Assembly: GCA_011799875.1 (NCBI GenBank)
Contig: CM022302.1
Span: 373,940,775 to 374,004,774 of the forward strand
Length of the DNA stretch: 64,000 nt
Direction: 5' to 3'
Source of the DNA: Thinopyrum elongatum
Taxonomy: Eukaryota > Streptophyta > Magnoliopsida > Poales > Poaceae
The position numbers and the translations under genes are program-made. Positions within the stretch are counted from its first letter, which is position 1, and every line of letters starts with the position of its first letter. Shown here piece by piece: positions 29,053 to 41,056 of the stretch. Below the pieces are notes generated by a model. The model ran no database searches. It was not told the DNA's origin and saw nothing but the letters and a program-made list of their open reading frames with translations.

Positions 29053-31378
29053 TCAATCACTGTTTCGGATAATGTTGAATTAAATAATTAATTAAATTTC
29101 AGAAATTAATAAAAACTTTAGAAAATCATATCTTTTAAACCGTAACTCCGATCAAAATATTTTATACATGAAACTTGCTCAGAATGACGATACGAACCCG
29201 AATACGTCCTCCGTATTCCCGTCAGACGCCCGCAGCTATAAGAACATTGAACTTTTAGACCGATTTCAGTAAATGAATAGTGCCCAACTTTAATTAAATA
29301 AATCCAAATAAATTCCTAAATTAACTAAATCGTTTAGTTAGGCAGTAGAACACCCCGGCATATCATTTAGGCATGTCATACATATTGTTTGCATTATTGC
29401 CGTGAAATTTATTGTTTCTCTCCCCCTCATTCTCTCTCGATAGACGCCGAGACCGACGTCGCTGCTGTCGAGTACGACTACGCTACTGACGAGCAGCCCG
29501 TTGACGACCTCCCTCTCTTGCCAGAGCAACCAGGCAAGCCCCCCCCTTGAGCATTCCAGATATCGCCCATTCTATTCTCCTGCTTGCATTAGATTTTGCT
29601 ACTGTTAATGTATGCTCCTATCCTGATGCATAGCCTGCTGTTGTAACCTGTTCATTGCTACCTTACCTGCCTATGATAAACTGTTTAGTATAGGTTGGTA
29701 GTGAACCATCAGTGACCCCACCACCTTACCCTTGTTGCCCCTGCTTGATCATCGACGACTCGATCAACGTGATCGTCGATCAGAGACAGACGCCTCACTT
29801 CACCCCCCCCTTAGTTGTACGACTCTGCGTAGTAACTATCGAGTGCCGAGGGTGATACCTCGTAACGCACTCACGATGAATACTCTGCAGTATAGCTGTT
29901 CGGTCGTGGTCATTGAGGGTGATTCCTCCTTCTCCATGTCCGATACGACTCTGTCGTGCAACCCCTCAGTGTGAACCTCGAGGGTGATACCTCATACGTT
30001 CACCCTGATGATTATGACCACACGGTTACTTGACCTTTGTCACAGGCGGGTCCACCCTGGTGGGTACCCGCTGGGGATCTATGATTTCGGGTGTGCCGGA
30101 TGGGCACTCGAGTGTGACATTGTGGCGGAGCATCAGAGACTCTGATTGTCTCCGCTTGATACTAATTGAGCCTATTGGATTTGGGTGTGTGATCTGAGTG
30201 GGTCGACGTGCCCTATACGCACTACCACCACGCGGGATTATGGTTATGGGGCCCTCTGCGATGTACGTTTCTCCGAAAGCTTATCAGACGTCACGATTCA
30301 CCGTGCGGGCTGATCGTCGGGATTGGGCTGGATACTTCACTGACGAGTTCAGTGTCGCGCCTGCACCCCGGCCAGCCACGCAACGCGCAGGGTGCCCAGG
30401 GCGATGGCCCGAGACCCCTGGGTGCATAGGTTAGTCCGGCGTGCTGACCTCTCTGCTGAGCCTAGGTAGAGCGCTGCTTCGTGTTGATCTTCCGAGGACG
30501 GGCATTACCCAGCAAGTATGTCCGACCAGAGTTGATCGAGCGTGTTGGGTAACAGTAGTGCACCCCTGCAGGGATGAATCTTCTATCGATAGCCGGTCCT
30601 ACGGTAAAGGACGCTCAGTTTGTGTATCCCGATCTACTGCTTAAACTGGATACTTGATACTTAATTGAAGCTTCGGGATTACTTTCTCGCTGGGAGTCGA
30701 GGAAGGATCTTTGAGCTGTACTTCAACATGTTTGCTAAATAAAATGCTATTCTACTCTCTTCTACTGCTGCAAGATGATGGCTTTGAAAAGATGTTTGAA
30801 GATGCTAGTCTTCGATAGGACTAGGCCTTTCTCTCTATTCTGGCATTTCTGCAGCCCAGTCCACATATACAGCCTTTTCTCCATTGATAATGTTGCATAT
30901 GTAGTATAGATCCTTGCTTGCTGAGTACTTCGGATGAGTACTCACGGTTGCTTTATTTTCTCTTTTCCCCCATATACCCCACCTTGATGATACACCAGAC
31001 GATGGAGTCCAGGAGCCAGACGCCACCACCGGAGCCTACTACCAGGCGGGTCCAGAGGGCACGTACTACTGGATCGAGCCAGCTGACCAGGAGTAGGATC
31101 GGAGGCTCCCAGGCAGGAGGCCAACGCATTTCGATCTAGTGTCGCTGTTTGTGCTAGCCTTCTTAAGGCAGAACTTGTCTAACTATGTCTGTACCCAGAT
31201 ATTATTTGTATGACTGACTTATGTATTCGGATCTTCGGATCCCTGGTCTGTAATATTGTGGACCTCCGTTTATTTGTGTTTAGAGTTGTGTTGTGATATC
31301 TTCCCGTGAGTCCCTGGGCTTGATCGTACACGTTTGCGTGTATGACTAGTGTACGATTGAACCGGGGGCGTCACAAGT

Positions 31379-31390
31379 TGGTATCAGAGC
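31379..31390 (+). other. Tekay primer-binding site (initiator tRNA-Met)
   Basis: TGGTATCAGAGC lies 3 bp after the LTR end and is complementary to the 3' end of plant initiator tRNA-Met. This is the standard minus-strand primer site for this clade. Confidence 0.95.
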
Positions 31391-31769
31391 CGACTGCCTG
31401 TAGGAAGCCCCCTTCCAATTCCTTGGCCGAAGTTGAGTCTAGAAACCGAAAAACTAATTTACTAACTTGGCAGTGTGGCTTACGGGCCCATGTCGCCAAC
31501 TAGGTGGTATTAGGATCTTTTATTCCTCGTCTATACTCTGGGACTCTAATATCTCTTCTATTCGGGTTAAATAAAGTTTACTAACGCCGACACTTAGGAT
31601 CTCGTAAATTCTGTCTACCCGGAGAGCTGGATATCTGTGCGATTTCCCTGTCATTGATCTGATTAGTCTGATAATCATTTTCCTTTCCATTGTTTTGTTT
31701 AACCTTTCTCTCCGAGTTGTGTTAAACTTCTCATTGTCATTTGACAAATATGAATTTCCTCTGTTTCAG

Positions 31770-32519
31770 ATGGACCGTTTGTTTCCACCGCGTCCTACGA
31801 TACAGCTTGTGCTTCGCACTTGGGCTCGTGATGCCCCTGGTTTTCCAGCTGTCCTGATCGCTCTCATGACCAGACTTGGCTACCGCTGGTACCCTGAGTA
31901 CATGGTTTACGAGGATTACCGCGAGTTTAATCAGGAGCAGTACCATGCTGATGTTCGTATCTATGATCGGCAGAATGACTCAGACACCGAGCTGCACCTT
32001 TTCCACGGTATCGGCGTGACGATTGAGATGGCAGTACATGATGCCGCCTACTCTGCTGTCGCACGTCTTCGAGGACAGTTCAGTGATATCTTGGATGACT
32101 CTGAGTTCCGATACATTCCGTATGCCCCTGCTGGAGATGCTACCGGATACTACACAGCTATCTGTGCCCCGTACGAGCCTCGCCGATATGACCACCGCGT
32201 TCTGATTCAGTGCACTCAGGCTCTGGATCGCACTGTTCGGGCTCTTGCCGTCGAGTTGGTTGCCACTCGAGCACGTCTCTACGATGCTATGACGCAGTTG
32301 ATGCCCGCTGTTCATGCAGGGATACATCCGGAGCACATCCTTTACCCGCGCAGGACTCAGATGTATGCTGGTATTGACTGGCCTGCTGTTGGAGGTCACA
32401 CACCTACACGTGGACCTCTTCTTACAGTTCGAGACCGGGTTCTGCATCAGAGTGCACATGGAGCACATGATCCTTCCGCGACGAATATTCGTCGTCCGCA
32501 CTCGCAGTTACCCCGTTAA
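31770..32519 (+). CDS. ORF0 of the Tekay element (249 aa, extra ORF before gag)
   Basis: The start at 31770 follows immediately after a pyrimidine-rich TTTCCTCTGTTTCAG, which resembles a splice acceptor. The frame is intact to 32519. Residues ~25-101 show helix (FPAVLIALMTRLGYR), strands (YPEYMVYEDYREF; YHADVRIYD; TELHLFHGIGVT) and helix (MAVHDAAYSAVARLRG). This order, with G-x-G-x-T and AAxxAxxxL, resembles a double-stranded-RNA-binding domain, though the usual KKxAK basic motif is missing. Residues ~150-175 are predicted helical (RTVRALAVELVATRARLYD). Related rice elements are known to carry an ORF before gag. Its function is unknown; the fold is my inference. Confidence 0.75.
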   Translation: MDRLFPPRPTIQLVLRTWARDAPGFPAVLIALMTRLGYRWYPEYMVYEDYREFNQEQYHADVRIYDRQNDSDTELHLFHGIGVTIEMAVHDAAYSAVARLRGQFSDILDDSEFRYIPYAPAGDATGYYTAICAPYEPRRYDHRVLIQCTQALDRTVRALAVELVATRARLYDAMTQLMPAVHAGIHPEHILYPRRTQMYAGIDWPAVGGHTPTRGPLLTVRDRVLHQSAHGAHDPSATNIRRPHSQLPR

Positions 32520-32790
32520 AGTGGTTTTCTCCGACGTTGATGTAGCCTTTGCTATGTCTCGTTGTGTACTTCCTTACCGCGTGCCTGCGCGCCGCCTAGT
32601 ATGTCTAGCTTTTAATTTGCGCTGTTATGCTGTCCGCATGAACCCGACTTTGTGTATGGATCTGTATGTCTTAATCGACTACTGTTATGTATCTATTACA
32701 CTGCTTAAAGTATTGTCGTGTTACATCATACTTGTCGCTAAACACCCGCAATTGCTTTTACTAAGCTACCCCCTGTTGATACTTAGCAGG

Positions 32791-34002
32791 ATGGTTAGAC
32801 CAGGTGGTCGTGGACGTGGTCGTGCCCCTGAACGTCCACCACCGCCAGACTATATGGCGGCTATGATGCAACAGTTTGAGCTTAACCGCCAGTTCATGGT
32901 TGGAATCATGGCTCAGTTTCCGCATCAGAACAACCAGAACCAGAACCCAGCTTCAATAACTTTGACAGAGTTTACGCGACTCAACCCAACGCAGTTTCGC
33001 AACTCTGACAAGCCACTGGATGCTGATGACTGGCTCCGCGACATCACTCACGAGATGGAGTCTGCTAATGTCGCCCCCGCCAACTTTGTCACCTTCGCGG
33101 CCTTTTTCTTAAAGGGCCCCGCTGCTCAATGGTGGGACACACACAAGCGTACTCTGCCTGTTGGAACAGTCATCACCTGGTATGAGTTCCAGGCTGCTTT
33201 CCGTACACATTACATCCCTCAAGCAATTATGGAACACATGAAGACCCAGTTCCGTAACCTCACCCAGGGCAATAAGACCGTTGAAGCTTATCAGCGGGAA
33301 TTTCTTGATCTCTCCCGCTATGCTGAAGAAGACATCGCCACAGATGCTCGCAGACAGGAGAAGTTCCGTAATGGACTCCACCCTGACCTCAAGCTTGCAC
33401 TAGCTGCTCAAGACATCAATGACTTCTCAACTCTAGTGAACAAGGCTATTCTTGTTGAGACCGCTCAGATGGAACACAAGGACTCGCAGAAGCGCTATCG
33501 TGATGCTGGCTCATCTTCGGGCTCAGCACCGAAGCGTAGAGTTTGGATTCCCAACAACGCGTTCCGTCCCAATACCTCTGCGCCAAAGAACAATGCTGCA
33601 CCACGTCTGCCTCCTCCACCACCGAGGCCGTCAAAGGCTCAAGCTATTCAGAACAATGCCCCTCTTCGTCCTGAAGATGGTTTGTGTTTCAAGTGCCGCA
33701 AACCAGGCCACCAGGCTAAAGACTGCCGCCAGACTCAGAATCAGTTAGATTTTCCTCGTGCTGGCCGTGGATATGGCCGTGGCAACAATCAGACCCGCAA
33801 CTATAATACTGGGTCTGCTTCACGTGGTCGTGGTCAGGCTTACAACATTGACATTGAAGAAGTCCAGGATCAACCTGCTACTGTGATGGTACCCTTCTTG
33901 TTAACTCAGTACCTGCTTCTGTATTATTTGATTCAGGAGCATCGCATTCATTCATGTCTGAAGCATTTGCATTATCTCATGACATTGCATTCGAAAAGAT
34001 GA
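32791..34002 (+). CDS. Tekay gag (frameshifted from pol)
   Basis: The start at 32791 ([19 protein letters not shown]) sits directly after CTTAGCAGG, another acceptor-like site. The retrotransposon gag domain contains [19 protein letters not shown] and [25 protein letters not shown] zinc knuckle [14 protein letters not shown] is at 33685-33726, followed by a Gly/Arg-rich RNA-binding tail. The frame leaves the coding path near 33888, where one G appears to be missing in GATGGTACC; downstream residues to 34002 are out-of-frame. Elements of this clade normally encode gag and pol as one frame, so this copy is probably disabled for Pol production. Confidence 0.9.
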   Translation: MVRPGGRGRGRAPERPPPPDYMAAMMQQFELNRQFMVGIMAQFPHQNNQNQNPASITLTEFTRLNPTQFRNSDKPLDADDWLRDITHEMESANVAPANFVTFAAFFLKGPAAQWWDTHKRTLPVGTVITWYEFQAAFRTHYIPQAIMEHMKTQFRNLTQGNKTVEAYQREFLDLSRYAEEDIATDARRQEKFRNGLHPDLKLALAAQDINDFSTLVNKAILVETAQMEHKDSQKRYRDAGSSSGSAPKRRVWIPNNAFRPNTSAPKNNAAPRLPPPPPRPSKAQAIQNNAPLRPEDGLCFKCRKPGHQAKDCRQTQNQLDFPRAGRGYGRGNNQTRNYNTGSASRGRGQAYNIDIEEVQDQPATVMVPFLLTQYLLLYYLIQEHRIHSCLKHLHYLMTLHSKR

Positions 34003-37000
34003 ACCTGCCAATAGTTGTCCATACCCCTGGAGGCCAATGTCAAACCACTATGATGGCACATAATGTCCTTGTTGAAATCAAGGAATTTGAATTCCTAGCT
34101 TCCCCTATTATCCTGAAGTCTTCCACCATAGACCTCATACTCGGAATGGATTGGTTGAAAGCTCACATTGCTTCGATCAATTGTGCCACTAAAGTTATCC
34201 AACTTCTTCACCCCTCCGATGAGATAGTGAACTACACTGCCCGAATTACTCGAGACGCTGAAGCTGAGATATATGTTATGAATGCTTTGAATGCCTCACC
34301 TCTGGAAGGGATCGAGAACGTTCCTGTCGTTCGAGATTTTCCAGACGTCTTTCCAGAAGAACTTCCAGGCATACCCCCGGCTAGAGCTGTCGAGTTTGTC
34401 ATTGACTTGAAGCCTGGCACCGTTCCTATTGCCAAGCGACCTTATAAGATGCCTCCGCATCACCTTCTTGAGCTTAAGGAAGAAATCGACAAGTCACTTA
34501 AGAGTGGTTTCATCCGCCCCAGTTCCTCTGCTTGGGGAGCACCTTCACTCTTCGTTAAGAAGAAGGATGGAACTAACCGATTGGTTCAGGATTACCGGCC
34601 CATTAACCAAGCCACAATCCAGAATAAATACCCACTGCCCCGTATCAATGATCTTTATGATCAACTTGCCGGATCATCGGTGTTCTCTAAACTCGACTTG
34701 AGGTTGGGTTATCACCAGATCCGTGTCCGTGAAGAGGACATTCCCAAGACTGCATTCGTCACTCGTTATGGCTCCTATGAATACACCGTCATGTCATTTG
34801 GCCTAACGAATGCCCTAGCTACATTCTCCCGTCTGATGAATTATATATTCATGGATTACCTCGACAAATTCGTCGTGGTATATCTAGATGATATTCTGGT
34901 CTATTCTAAGAATAAAGAGGAACATGCTGAACATCTCTGCCTTGTTCTAGAAAGGCTCCGAGAACACCAGTTGTATGCCAAGTATTCCAAATGCGAATTT
35001 TGGCTTCCTGAAGTAACTTACCTTGGACATGTGATTTCCAAGGATGGGATTGCTGTTAACCCCGAACGAGTTCAGGCTATTCTCGACTGGACTCCCCCAA
35101 AGAATGTTAAGCAAGTCAGAAGTTTTCTCGGACTCGCTAGTTATTGCCGTCGATTCGTTGAGAACTTTTCCAAGATTGCAAAACCATTGACAAATCTGCT
35201 TCACAAAGGTGTTAAATTTGAGTGGACAGAAAAATGTCAAGAAAGCTTTCAGACACTAAAAGATAAATTGACATCTGCCCCAGTACTAGCACCCCCGGAT
35301 TCCCAAAAGGATTTCGTGATATACTGTGATGCATCTCGTCAAGGATTAGGCTGTGTCCTAATGCAAGAGCGCAAACTGATTGCTTATGCCTCCCGACAAT
35401 TGCGTCCTCATGAAGAAAATTATCCCGTGCATGATCTTGAACTTTCTGCGGTTATCTATGCCTTGAAGCTATGGCGACATTACCTTCTCGGTAACCGTTG
35501 CGAGATATACACGGATCACCAAAGCTTGAAGTATTTATATACTCAACCAGATCTGAACCTTCGTCAACAAAGATGGCTCGAAACAATTGCCGATTATGAT
35601 ATGAATATTTCATATACCCCCGGCAAGGCTAATGTAATAGCCGATGCTTTGAGTCGCAAGTCCTATAGCAACAATCTTATGGTTCAAGAAACACAACCTC
35701 TTCTCCATGAAGAGCTTTGCAAATTGAACCTCCATATTGTTCCACAGGGTTATCTCAATACCCTGGTTGTCGAACCAGATTTAGAACACGGCATTAAGGT
35801 TATGCAAAGGTATGACACTGAAGTTGAAAAGATCAAGCGATACCTCGAGAAAGGAAAGCCGTCGGAATTCCATCTTGATGCAGATGGGATCCTATTTTTC
35901 CAACACCGTCTCTTCGTACCCAAGTTCAAGAATGAGAGGGGAAACGTTATGAAGGAAGCTCATGACACTCCCTTGTCCATTCACCCTGGTAGCACAAAGA
36001 TGTACCGTGACATTTGTCAGAGATACTGGTGGCCTAATATGAAGCGAGATATTGCTCGTTATGTTTCTGAGTGTGACGTTTGCCGCCGCGTTAAAGCTCA
36101 ACATCAAAGGCCCGCAGGAACTCTGCAACCCCTTACAATTCCTGAATGGAAATGGGACAAGGTCCAAATGGATTTCATTACTGGTTTTCCCAGATCTCAG
36201 AAGGGTCATGATGCTATTTTTGTCGTCATTGACCGATTCTCCAAGGTTGCTCACTTTCTGCCTGTTAAGGAGACCATCACTGCTAGCCAGTTAGCAGACT
36301 TGTATGTTTCCCGAATTGTGTCACTCCACGGTGTTCCGTTGGAGATCAGTTCTGATCGTGGCAGCCTCTTCACCTCCAGATTCTGGAATAGTTTCCAAGA
36401 AGCTATGGGAACTCACCTGTCTTTTAGCACCGCTTTTCACCCTCAGTCACAGGGTCAAGTTGAACGAGTTAATCAAGTGCTCGAAGATATGCTTCGAGCT
36501 TGCGTCATCTCCTTTGGTAAGAAATGGGAGGAATCTCTCCCGTATGCCGAATTCTCTTACAACAATAGCTATCAAGCTAGTCTGAAGATGGCACCGTTTG
36601 AAGTTCTATACGGACGTAAGTGTCGAACCCCTCTGAATTGGTCAGAAACTGGGGAACGCTCACTCGTCGGACCGGACATTATTCGGCAAGCTGAAGAACA
36701 AGTCCGCATTGTTCGTGAACATTTGAAATCTGCTCAGTCTCGTCAGAAGAGCAACTATGACCGAAAGCACCAGGAAATGGTCTATCAACCTGGCGAACAA
36801 GCTTACCTTCGTGTCACTCCATTGAAAGGCACTCATCGGTTCGGAATCAAAGGCAAGTTAGCTCCACGCTACATTGGCCCGTTCCGTATTCTTGCCCGTC
36901 GAGGAGAAGTGGCATATCAGTTGCAATTGCCGCCAAACCTTTCTCAAGTACATGACGTCTTTCATGTATCCCAACTCCGCCGCTGCTTCAAGGATCCTAT

Positions 37001-37217
37001 TAGAGCTGTGGATCATGAAGTGCTTGAATTACGGGAAGATCTGTCTTATCCAGAACATCCCATCCGTATTCTTGATCAAGCTGAGCGTCGAACACGTCAA
37101 AAGTCAATCAAGTTCCTCAAGGTTCAGTGGTCAAATCATTCTGAAGATGAAGCCACTTGGGAACGCGAGGATCGTCTTCGCGAAGAATACCCCTCTTTCT
37201 TTCAGTCTTCCTCTTAA
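33891..37217 (+). CDS. Tekay pol: protease, RT, RNase H, integrase, chromodomain
   Basis: Open over more than 1,100 codons. Protease active site DSGASHSF at 33930-33953 and the ILGMDWL block follow. The RT has [13 protein letters not shown] (DD at 34887-34892). RNase H has [15 protein letters not shown] and [11 protein letters not shown]. Integrase has an HHCC zinc finger (HPGSTKMYR...CDVCRRVK), D in [13 protein letters not shown] in [11 protein letters not shown] and E in [12 protein letters not shown]. The C terminus has the [10 protein letters not shown] block and a chromodomain-like segment ([15 protein letters not shown] ... [17 protein letters not shown]). One unusual residue is Leu in [10 protein letters not shown] where FGLTNAPA is usual. 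The first ATG of this frame is at 33954. Confidence 0.95.
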   Translation, partial: TLLVNSVPASVLFDSGASHSFMSEAFALSHDIAFEKMNLPIVVHTPGGQCQTTMMAHNVLVEIKEFEFLASPIILKSSTIDLILGMDWLKAHIASINCATKVIQLLHPSDEIVNYTARITRDAEAEIYVMNALNASPLEGIENVPVVRDFPDVFPEELPGIPPARAVEFVIDLKPGTVPIAKRPYKMPPHHLLELKEEIDKSLKSGFIRPSSSAWGAPSLFVKKKDGTNRLVQDYRPINQATIQNKYPLPRINDLYDQLAGSSVFSKLDLRLGYHQIRVREEDIPKTAFVTRYGSYEYTVMSFGLTNALATFSRLMNYIFMDYLDKFVVVYLDDILVYSKNKEEHAEHLCLVLERLREHQLYAKYSKCEFWLPEVTYLGHVISKDGIAVNPERVQAILDWTPPKNVKQVRSFLGLASYCRRFVENFSKIAKPLTNLLHKGVKFEWTEKCQESFQTLKDKLTSAPVLAPPDSQKDFVIYCDASRQGLGCVLMQERKLIAYASRQLRPHEENYPVHDLELSAVIYALKLWRHYLLGNRCEIYTDHQSLKYLYTQPDLNLRQQRWLETIADYDMNISYTPGKANVIADALSRKSYSNNLMVQETQPLLHEELCKLNLHIVPQGYLNTLVVEPDLEHGIKVMQRYDTEVEKIKRYLEKGKPSEFHLDADGILFFQHRLFVPKFKNERGNVMKEAHDTPLSIHPGSTKMYRDICQRYWWPNMKRDIARYVSECDVCRRVKAQHQRPAGTLQPLTIPEWKWDKVQMDFITGFPRSQKGHDAIFVVIDRFSKVAHFLPVKETITASQLADLYVSRIVSLHGVPLEISSDRGSLFTSRFWNSFQEAMGTHLSFSTAFHPQSQGQVERVNQVLEDMLRACVISFGKKWEESLPYAEFSYNNSYQASLKMAPFEVLYGRKCRTPLNWSETGERSLVGPDIIRQAEEQVRIVREHLKSAQSRQKSNYDRKHQEMVYQPGEQAYLRVTPLKGTHRFGIKGKLAPRYIGPFRILARRGEVAYQLQLPPNLSQVHDVFHVSQLRRCFKDPIRAVDHEVLELREDLSYPEHPIRILDQAERRTRQKSIKFLKVQWSNHSEDEATWEREDRLREEYPSFFQSSS

Positions 37218-37240
37218 TTCTCGGGATGAGAATTCTTAAT

Positions 37241-37253
37241 GGATGAGGAGAGT
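37241..37253 (+). other. Polypurine tract of the Tekay element
   Basis: GGATGAGGAGAGT lies immediately before the TG of the 3' LTR, the expected plus-strand priming site. Confidence 0.8.
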
Positions 37254-40200
37254 TGTGACACCCCCTGTCATTAGCTACAGTAATCACTTTTGATAATGAC
37301 ATGTCAGCATGATTAATAGTGCATAATCATCATTAGCATCATACTGCATTTCAGCTCCTAAGTCAAATTCAAATTTAAATGAAAGTGGAATATGAAAGTT
37401 GTCCAACATAGAAACTAAAATGTCAGATAAATAACAAATATTCCAGAGGCTATTATAAAATTGAAACCAACATCATTGGAATTGGATAAGTGACTCGAAC
37501 AACCTCAAACAGTGGATAAAGATAATATTTAATAACCATTTATTAAATCTGAAATAAATATGGAATTATATTTTGTCCAAACTAATTTTAGGTGTTAAGG
37601 AATAATGCACTGGTATTTATGAAATAGGTCACACTTTTTACAAAAACCATTTGGGGCCTAAACATTTAACAGTACAGAAAAGAAAATAAAACAAAGCAAG
37701 AAATGATAAAAAAAAGAGAGAAGAAAGACCCCCCTCTCCCTGGGCCGAATGGCCCAGCTAGCCACAGGCCGGCCCAGCTGCGGCCCACCCCCACTCCCCT
37801 TATCCACTCACCCCCAACCCTATCCACTCCCACCGACACCCCCTCGCTCACTCCTCCCCCCTCCTCCCGATCCAGAAACTGGATCGGGCCGACGCCGCCG
37901 ACGTCGCCCGTCGCCGTTGGACGCCACCTCATCCGGCACCGCCTCTCCCTCCCCGCCGACGACCTCGTCCCCGACGTGCCCTCGCTCGGGCCCGAGCCCA
38001 GCGCGCTCGCCCCGACGCGCCCGACCGCGCCCCGTCTCCGCCTCGTCTCCGACGCCGTCGCGGACCGCCGTCGCCCTTGGACCTCGCCGCCTCGCCGGAC
38101 TCCACCGACGCCGGCCTCCTCGTCGACCCGTCGTCTCCGGCCTCCACCCCGAGCCCCTCCTCGCGCTCGACGCCGACGCCCCGCCTCGACCCCGTCGCCG
38201 ACCCCCCCTCCACGAGCTCGAGCCCGCTGCCCCGTCCCTGCAAATCTCGGTGAGGCCCCAGGCCTCCCCCTCCCCTGCCCCGTGCACGCGCACGCGCGCC
38301 GCCCCGCATCCACGCTCACCGCGCGCCCTCACCGCGCACGCCGCCCGCCCGCACGCCGCACGCCGGCGCCGGCCCCCAGCGCTCCTCCCCGCGGCCGCCT
38401 CTCCACCGGCCACGGCCGGCGCGCCCCGCTCCGGCCTCTGGCCCTCGCCACCACCCCCGGCCGGCCACCGCACCCTGGCCTCGGCCAGTGCGTGCGCGCG
38501 CGCCCACGCGTGCCTGGCCGCGCCCGCGCGCCCGCCCGCGCCCGTGTGGCCATTCGGGCCACAGACAGGTGGGGCCTATTGCCCCTGAGCCACTGACCGA
38601 ACGGGCCCACGGCCCAGAAACGATTTTAAGAAAATAAAAATAAAAATAAATAAAATAATTAATTAGTTAATTAGTTAGGTTAATTAACCCTAATCAGACT
38701 AATTTAATTAATTAATTAGTTTAGTTAATTGTTAATTAGTTAATTAAACCTAATTAACCTAACAGCCTATGACAGGTGGGACCCACCCTGTCAGGTGGCT
38801 GCTGGCGTCAGCATGATGTCATGCTGACGTCATCAATCACTGTTTCGGATAATGTTGAATTAAATAATTAATTAAATTTCAGAAATTAATAAAAACTTTA
38901 GAAAATCATATCTTTTAAACCGTAACTCCGATCAAAATATTTTATACATGAAACTTGCTCAGAACGACGATACGAACCCGAATACGTCCTCCGTATTCCC
39001 GTCAGACGCCCGCAGCTATAAGAACATTGAACTTTTAGACCGATTTCAGTAAATGAATAGTGCCCAACTTTAATTAAATAAATCCAAATAAATTCCTAAA
39101 TTAACTAAATCGTTTAGTTAGGCAGTAGAACACCCCGGCATATCATTTAGGCATGTCATACATATTGTTTGCATTATTGCCGTGAAATTTATTGTTTCTC
39201 TCCCCCTCATTCTCTCTCGATAGACGCCGAGACCGACGTCGCTGCTGTCGAGTACGACTACGCTACTGACGAGCAGCCCGTTGACGACCTCCCTCTCTTG
39301 CCAGAGCAACCAGGCAAGCCCCCCCCCTTGAGCATTCCAGATATCGCCCATTCTATTCTCCTACTTGCATTAGATTTTGCTACTGTTAATGTATGCTCCT
39401 ATCCTGATGCATAGCCTGCTGTTGTAACCTGTTCATTGCTACCTTACCTGCCTATGATAAACTGTTTAGTATAGGTTGGTAGTGAACCATCAGTGACCCC
39501 ACCACCTTACCCTTGTTGCCCCTGCTTGATCATCGACGACTCGATCAACGTGATTGTCGATCAGAGACAGACGCCTCACTTCACACCCCCCTTAGTTGTA
39601 CGACTCTGCGTAGTAACTATCGAGTGCCGAGGGTGATACCTCGTAACGCACTCACGATGAATACTCTGCAGTATAGCTGTTCGGTCGTGGTCATCGAGGG
39701 TGATTCCTCCTTCTCCATGTCCGATACGACTCTGTCGTGCAACCCCTCAGTGTGAACCTCGAGGGTGATACCTCATACGTTCACCCTGATGATTATGACC
39801 ACACGGTTACTTGACCTTTGTCACAGGCGGGTCCACCCTGGTGGGTACCCGCTGGGGATCTATGATTTCGGGTGTGCCGGATGGGCACTCGAGTGTGACA
39901 TTGTGGCGGAGCATCAGAGACTCTGATTGTCTCCGCTTGATACTAATTGAGCCTATTGGATTTGGGTGTGTGATCTGAGTGGGTCGACGTGCCCTATACG
40001 CACTACCACCACGCGGGATTATGGTTATGGGGCCCTCTGCGATGTACGTTTCTCCGAAAGCTTATCAGACGTCACGATTCACCGTGCGGGCTGATCGTCG
40101 GGATTGGGCTGGATACTTCACTGACGAGTTCAGTGTCGCGCCTGCACCCCGGCCAGCCACGCAACGCGCAGGGTGCCCAGGGCGATGGCCCGAGACCCCT

Positions 40201-41051
40201 GGGTGCATAGGTTAGTCCGGCGTGCTGACCTCTCTGCTGAGCCTAGGTAGAGCGCTGCTTCGTGTTGATCTTCCGAGGACGGGCATTACCCATCAAGTAT
40301 GTCCGACCAGAGTTGATCGAGCGTGTTGGGTAACAGTAGTGCACCCCTGCAGGGATGAATCTTCTATCGATAGCCGGTCCTACGGTAAAGGACGCTCAGT
40401 TTGTGTATCCCGATCTACTACTTAAACTGGATACTTGTTACTTAATTGAAGCTTCGGGATTACTTTCTCGCTGGGAGTCGAGGAAGGATCTTTGAGCTGT
40501 ACTTCAACATGTTTGCTAAATAAAATGCTATTCTACTCTCTTCTACTGCTGCAAGATGATGGCTTTGAGAAGATGTTTGAAGATGCTAGTCTTCGATAGG
40601 ACTAGGCCTTTCTCTCTATTCTGGCATTTCTGCAGCCCAGTCCACATATACAGCCTTTTCTCCATTGATAATGTTGCATATGTAGTATAGATCCTTGCTT
40701 GCTGAGTACTTCGGATGAGTACTCACGGTTGCTTTATTTTCTTTTTCCCCCATATACCCCACCTTGATGATACACCAGACGATGGAGTCCAGGAGGCCAA
40801 CGCCTTTCGATCTAGTGTCGCTGTTTGTGCTAGCCTTCTTAAGGCAAAACTTGTCTAACTATGTCTGTACCCAGATATTATTTGTATGACTGACTTATGT
40901 ATTCGGATCTTCGGATCCCTGGTCTGTAATATTGTGGACCTCCGTTCATTTGTGTTTAGAGTTGTGTTGTGATATCTTCCCGTGAGTCCCTGGGCTTGAT
41001 CGTACACGTTTGCGTGTATGATTAGTGTACGATTGAACCGGGGGCGTCACA
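37254..41051 (+). repeat. 3' LTR of the Tekay element (3,798 bp)
   Basis: Starts TGTGACACCC, ends GGGGGCGTCACA. It is about 104 bp shorter than the 5' LTR, almost all from a deletion near 40791-40797 (5' LTR 31010-31116) between CCAGGAG-type short repeats. From 37931 on I count about two dozen differences by eye against the 5' LTR over ~3.1 kb. 37621-37930 does not align with its counterpart. Confidence 0.93.
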
Positions 41052-41056
41052 ATAGC
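41052..41056. repeat. Target-site duplication, right (ATAGC)
   Basis: Exact match to 27469-27473. Confidence 0.95.

Larger units (their letters stand above)
27956..31096 (+). other. Candidate three-exon reading frame embedded in the LTR
   Basis: Possible exons: 27956-28469 (donor CTCG|GTGAGG), 29444-29533 (acceptor after CTCTCTCGATAG; donor CCAG|GCAAGC, a GC donor) and 30999-31096 (acceptor TACACCAG). All junctions are phase 1, so the frame is kept: exon 2 gives AETDVAAVEYDYATDEQPVD and exon 3 gives GVQEPDATTGAYYQAG then TYYWIEPADQE and TAG. Exons 2 and 3 look protein-coding in composition. Exon 1 is less certain because GC-rich DNA is open in all frames and the 3' LTR differs there by a 1-bp indel. 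I do not recognise the protein. It is not known whether it is expressed. Confidence 0.4.
27474..31375 (+). repeat. 5' LTR of the Tekay element (3,902 bp)
   Basis: From TGTAACACCC to GGGGGCGTCACA. Layout: AT-rich head, GC-rich block (27950-28830), a TTAATTA-rich tract (28865-28985), paired TGACGTCA palindromes, then mixed sequence. ORFs up to 286 residues in the GC-rich block are open in several frames on both strands. Compared with the 3' LTR, most is near-identical, but the first ~110 bp carry about ten differences and 27841-28152 cannot be aligned. Confidence 0.93.
27474..41051 (+). mobile_element. Complete Tekay-type chromovirus (Gypsy), 13,578 bp
   Basis: LTR 27474-31375, primer site, ORF0, gag, pol, purine tract, LTR 37254-41051, flanked by ATAGC. 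The order PR-RT-RNase H-INT-chromodomain places it in the Gypsy chromoviruses. The long LTRs beginning TGTAACACCC and an extra ORF before gag recall the rice RIRE3/RIRE8 group of the Tekay clade. It is inserted in the RT of ATH-2. Pol is open; a single-base frameshift separates it from gag. Low LTR divergence outside two patches indicates a recent insertion, on the order of a few hundred thousand years if a grass LTR rate of 1.3e-8 is used (inference). Confidence 0.93.
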
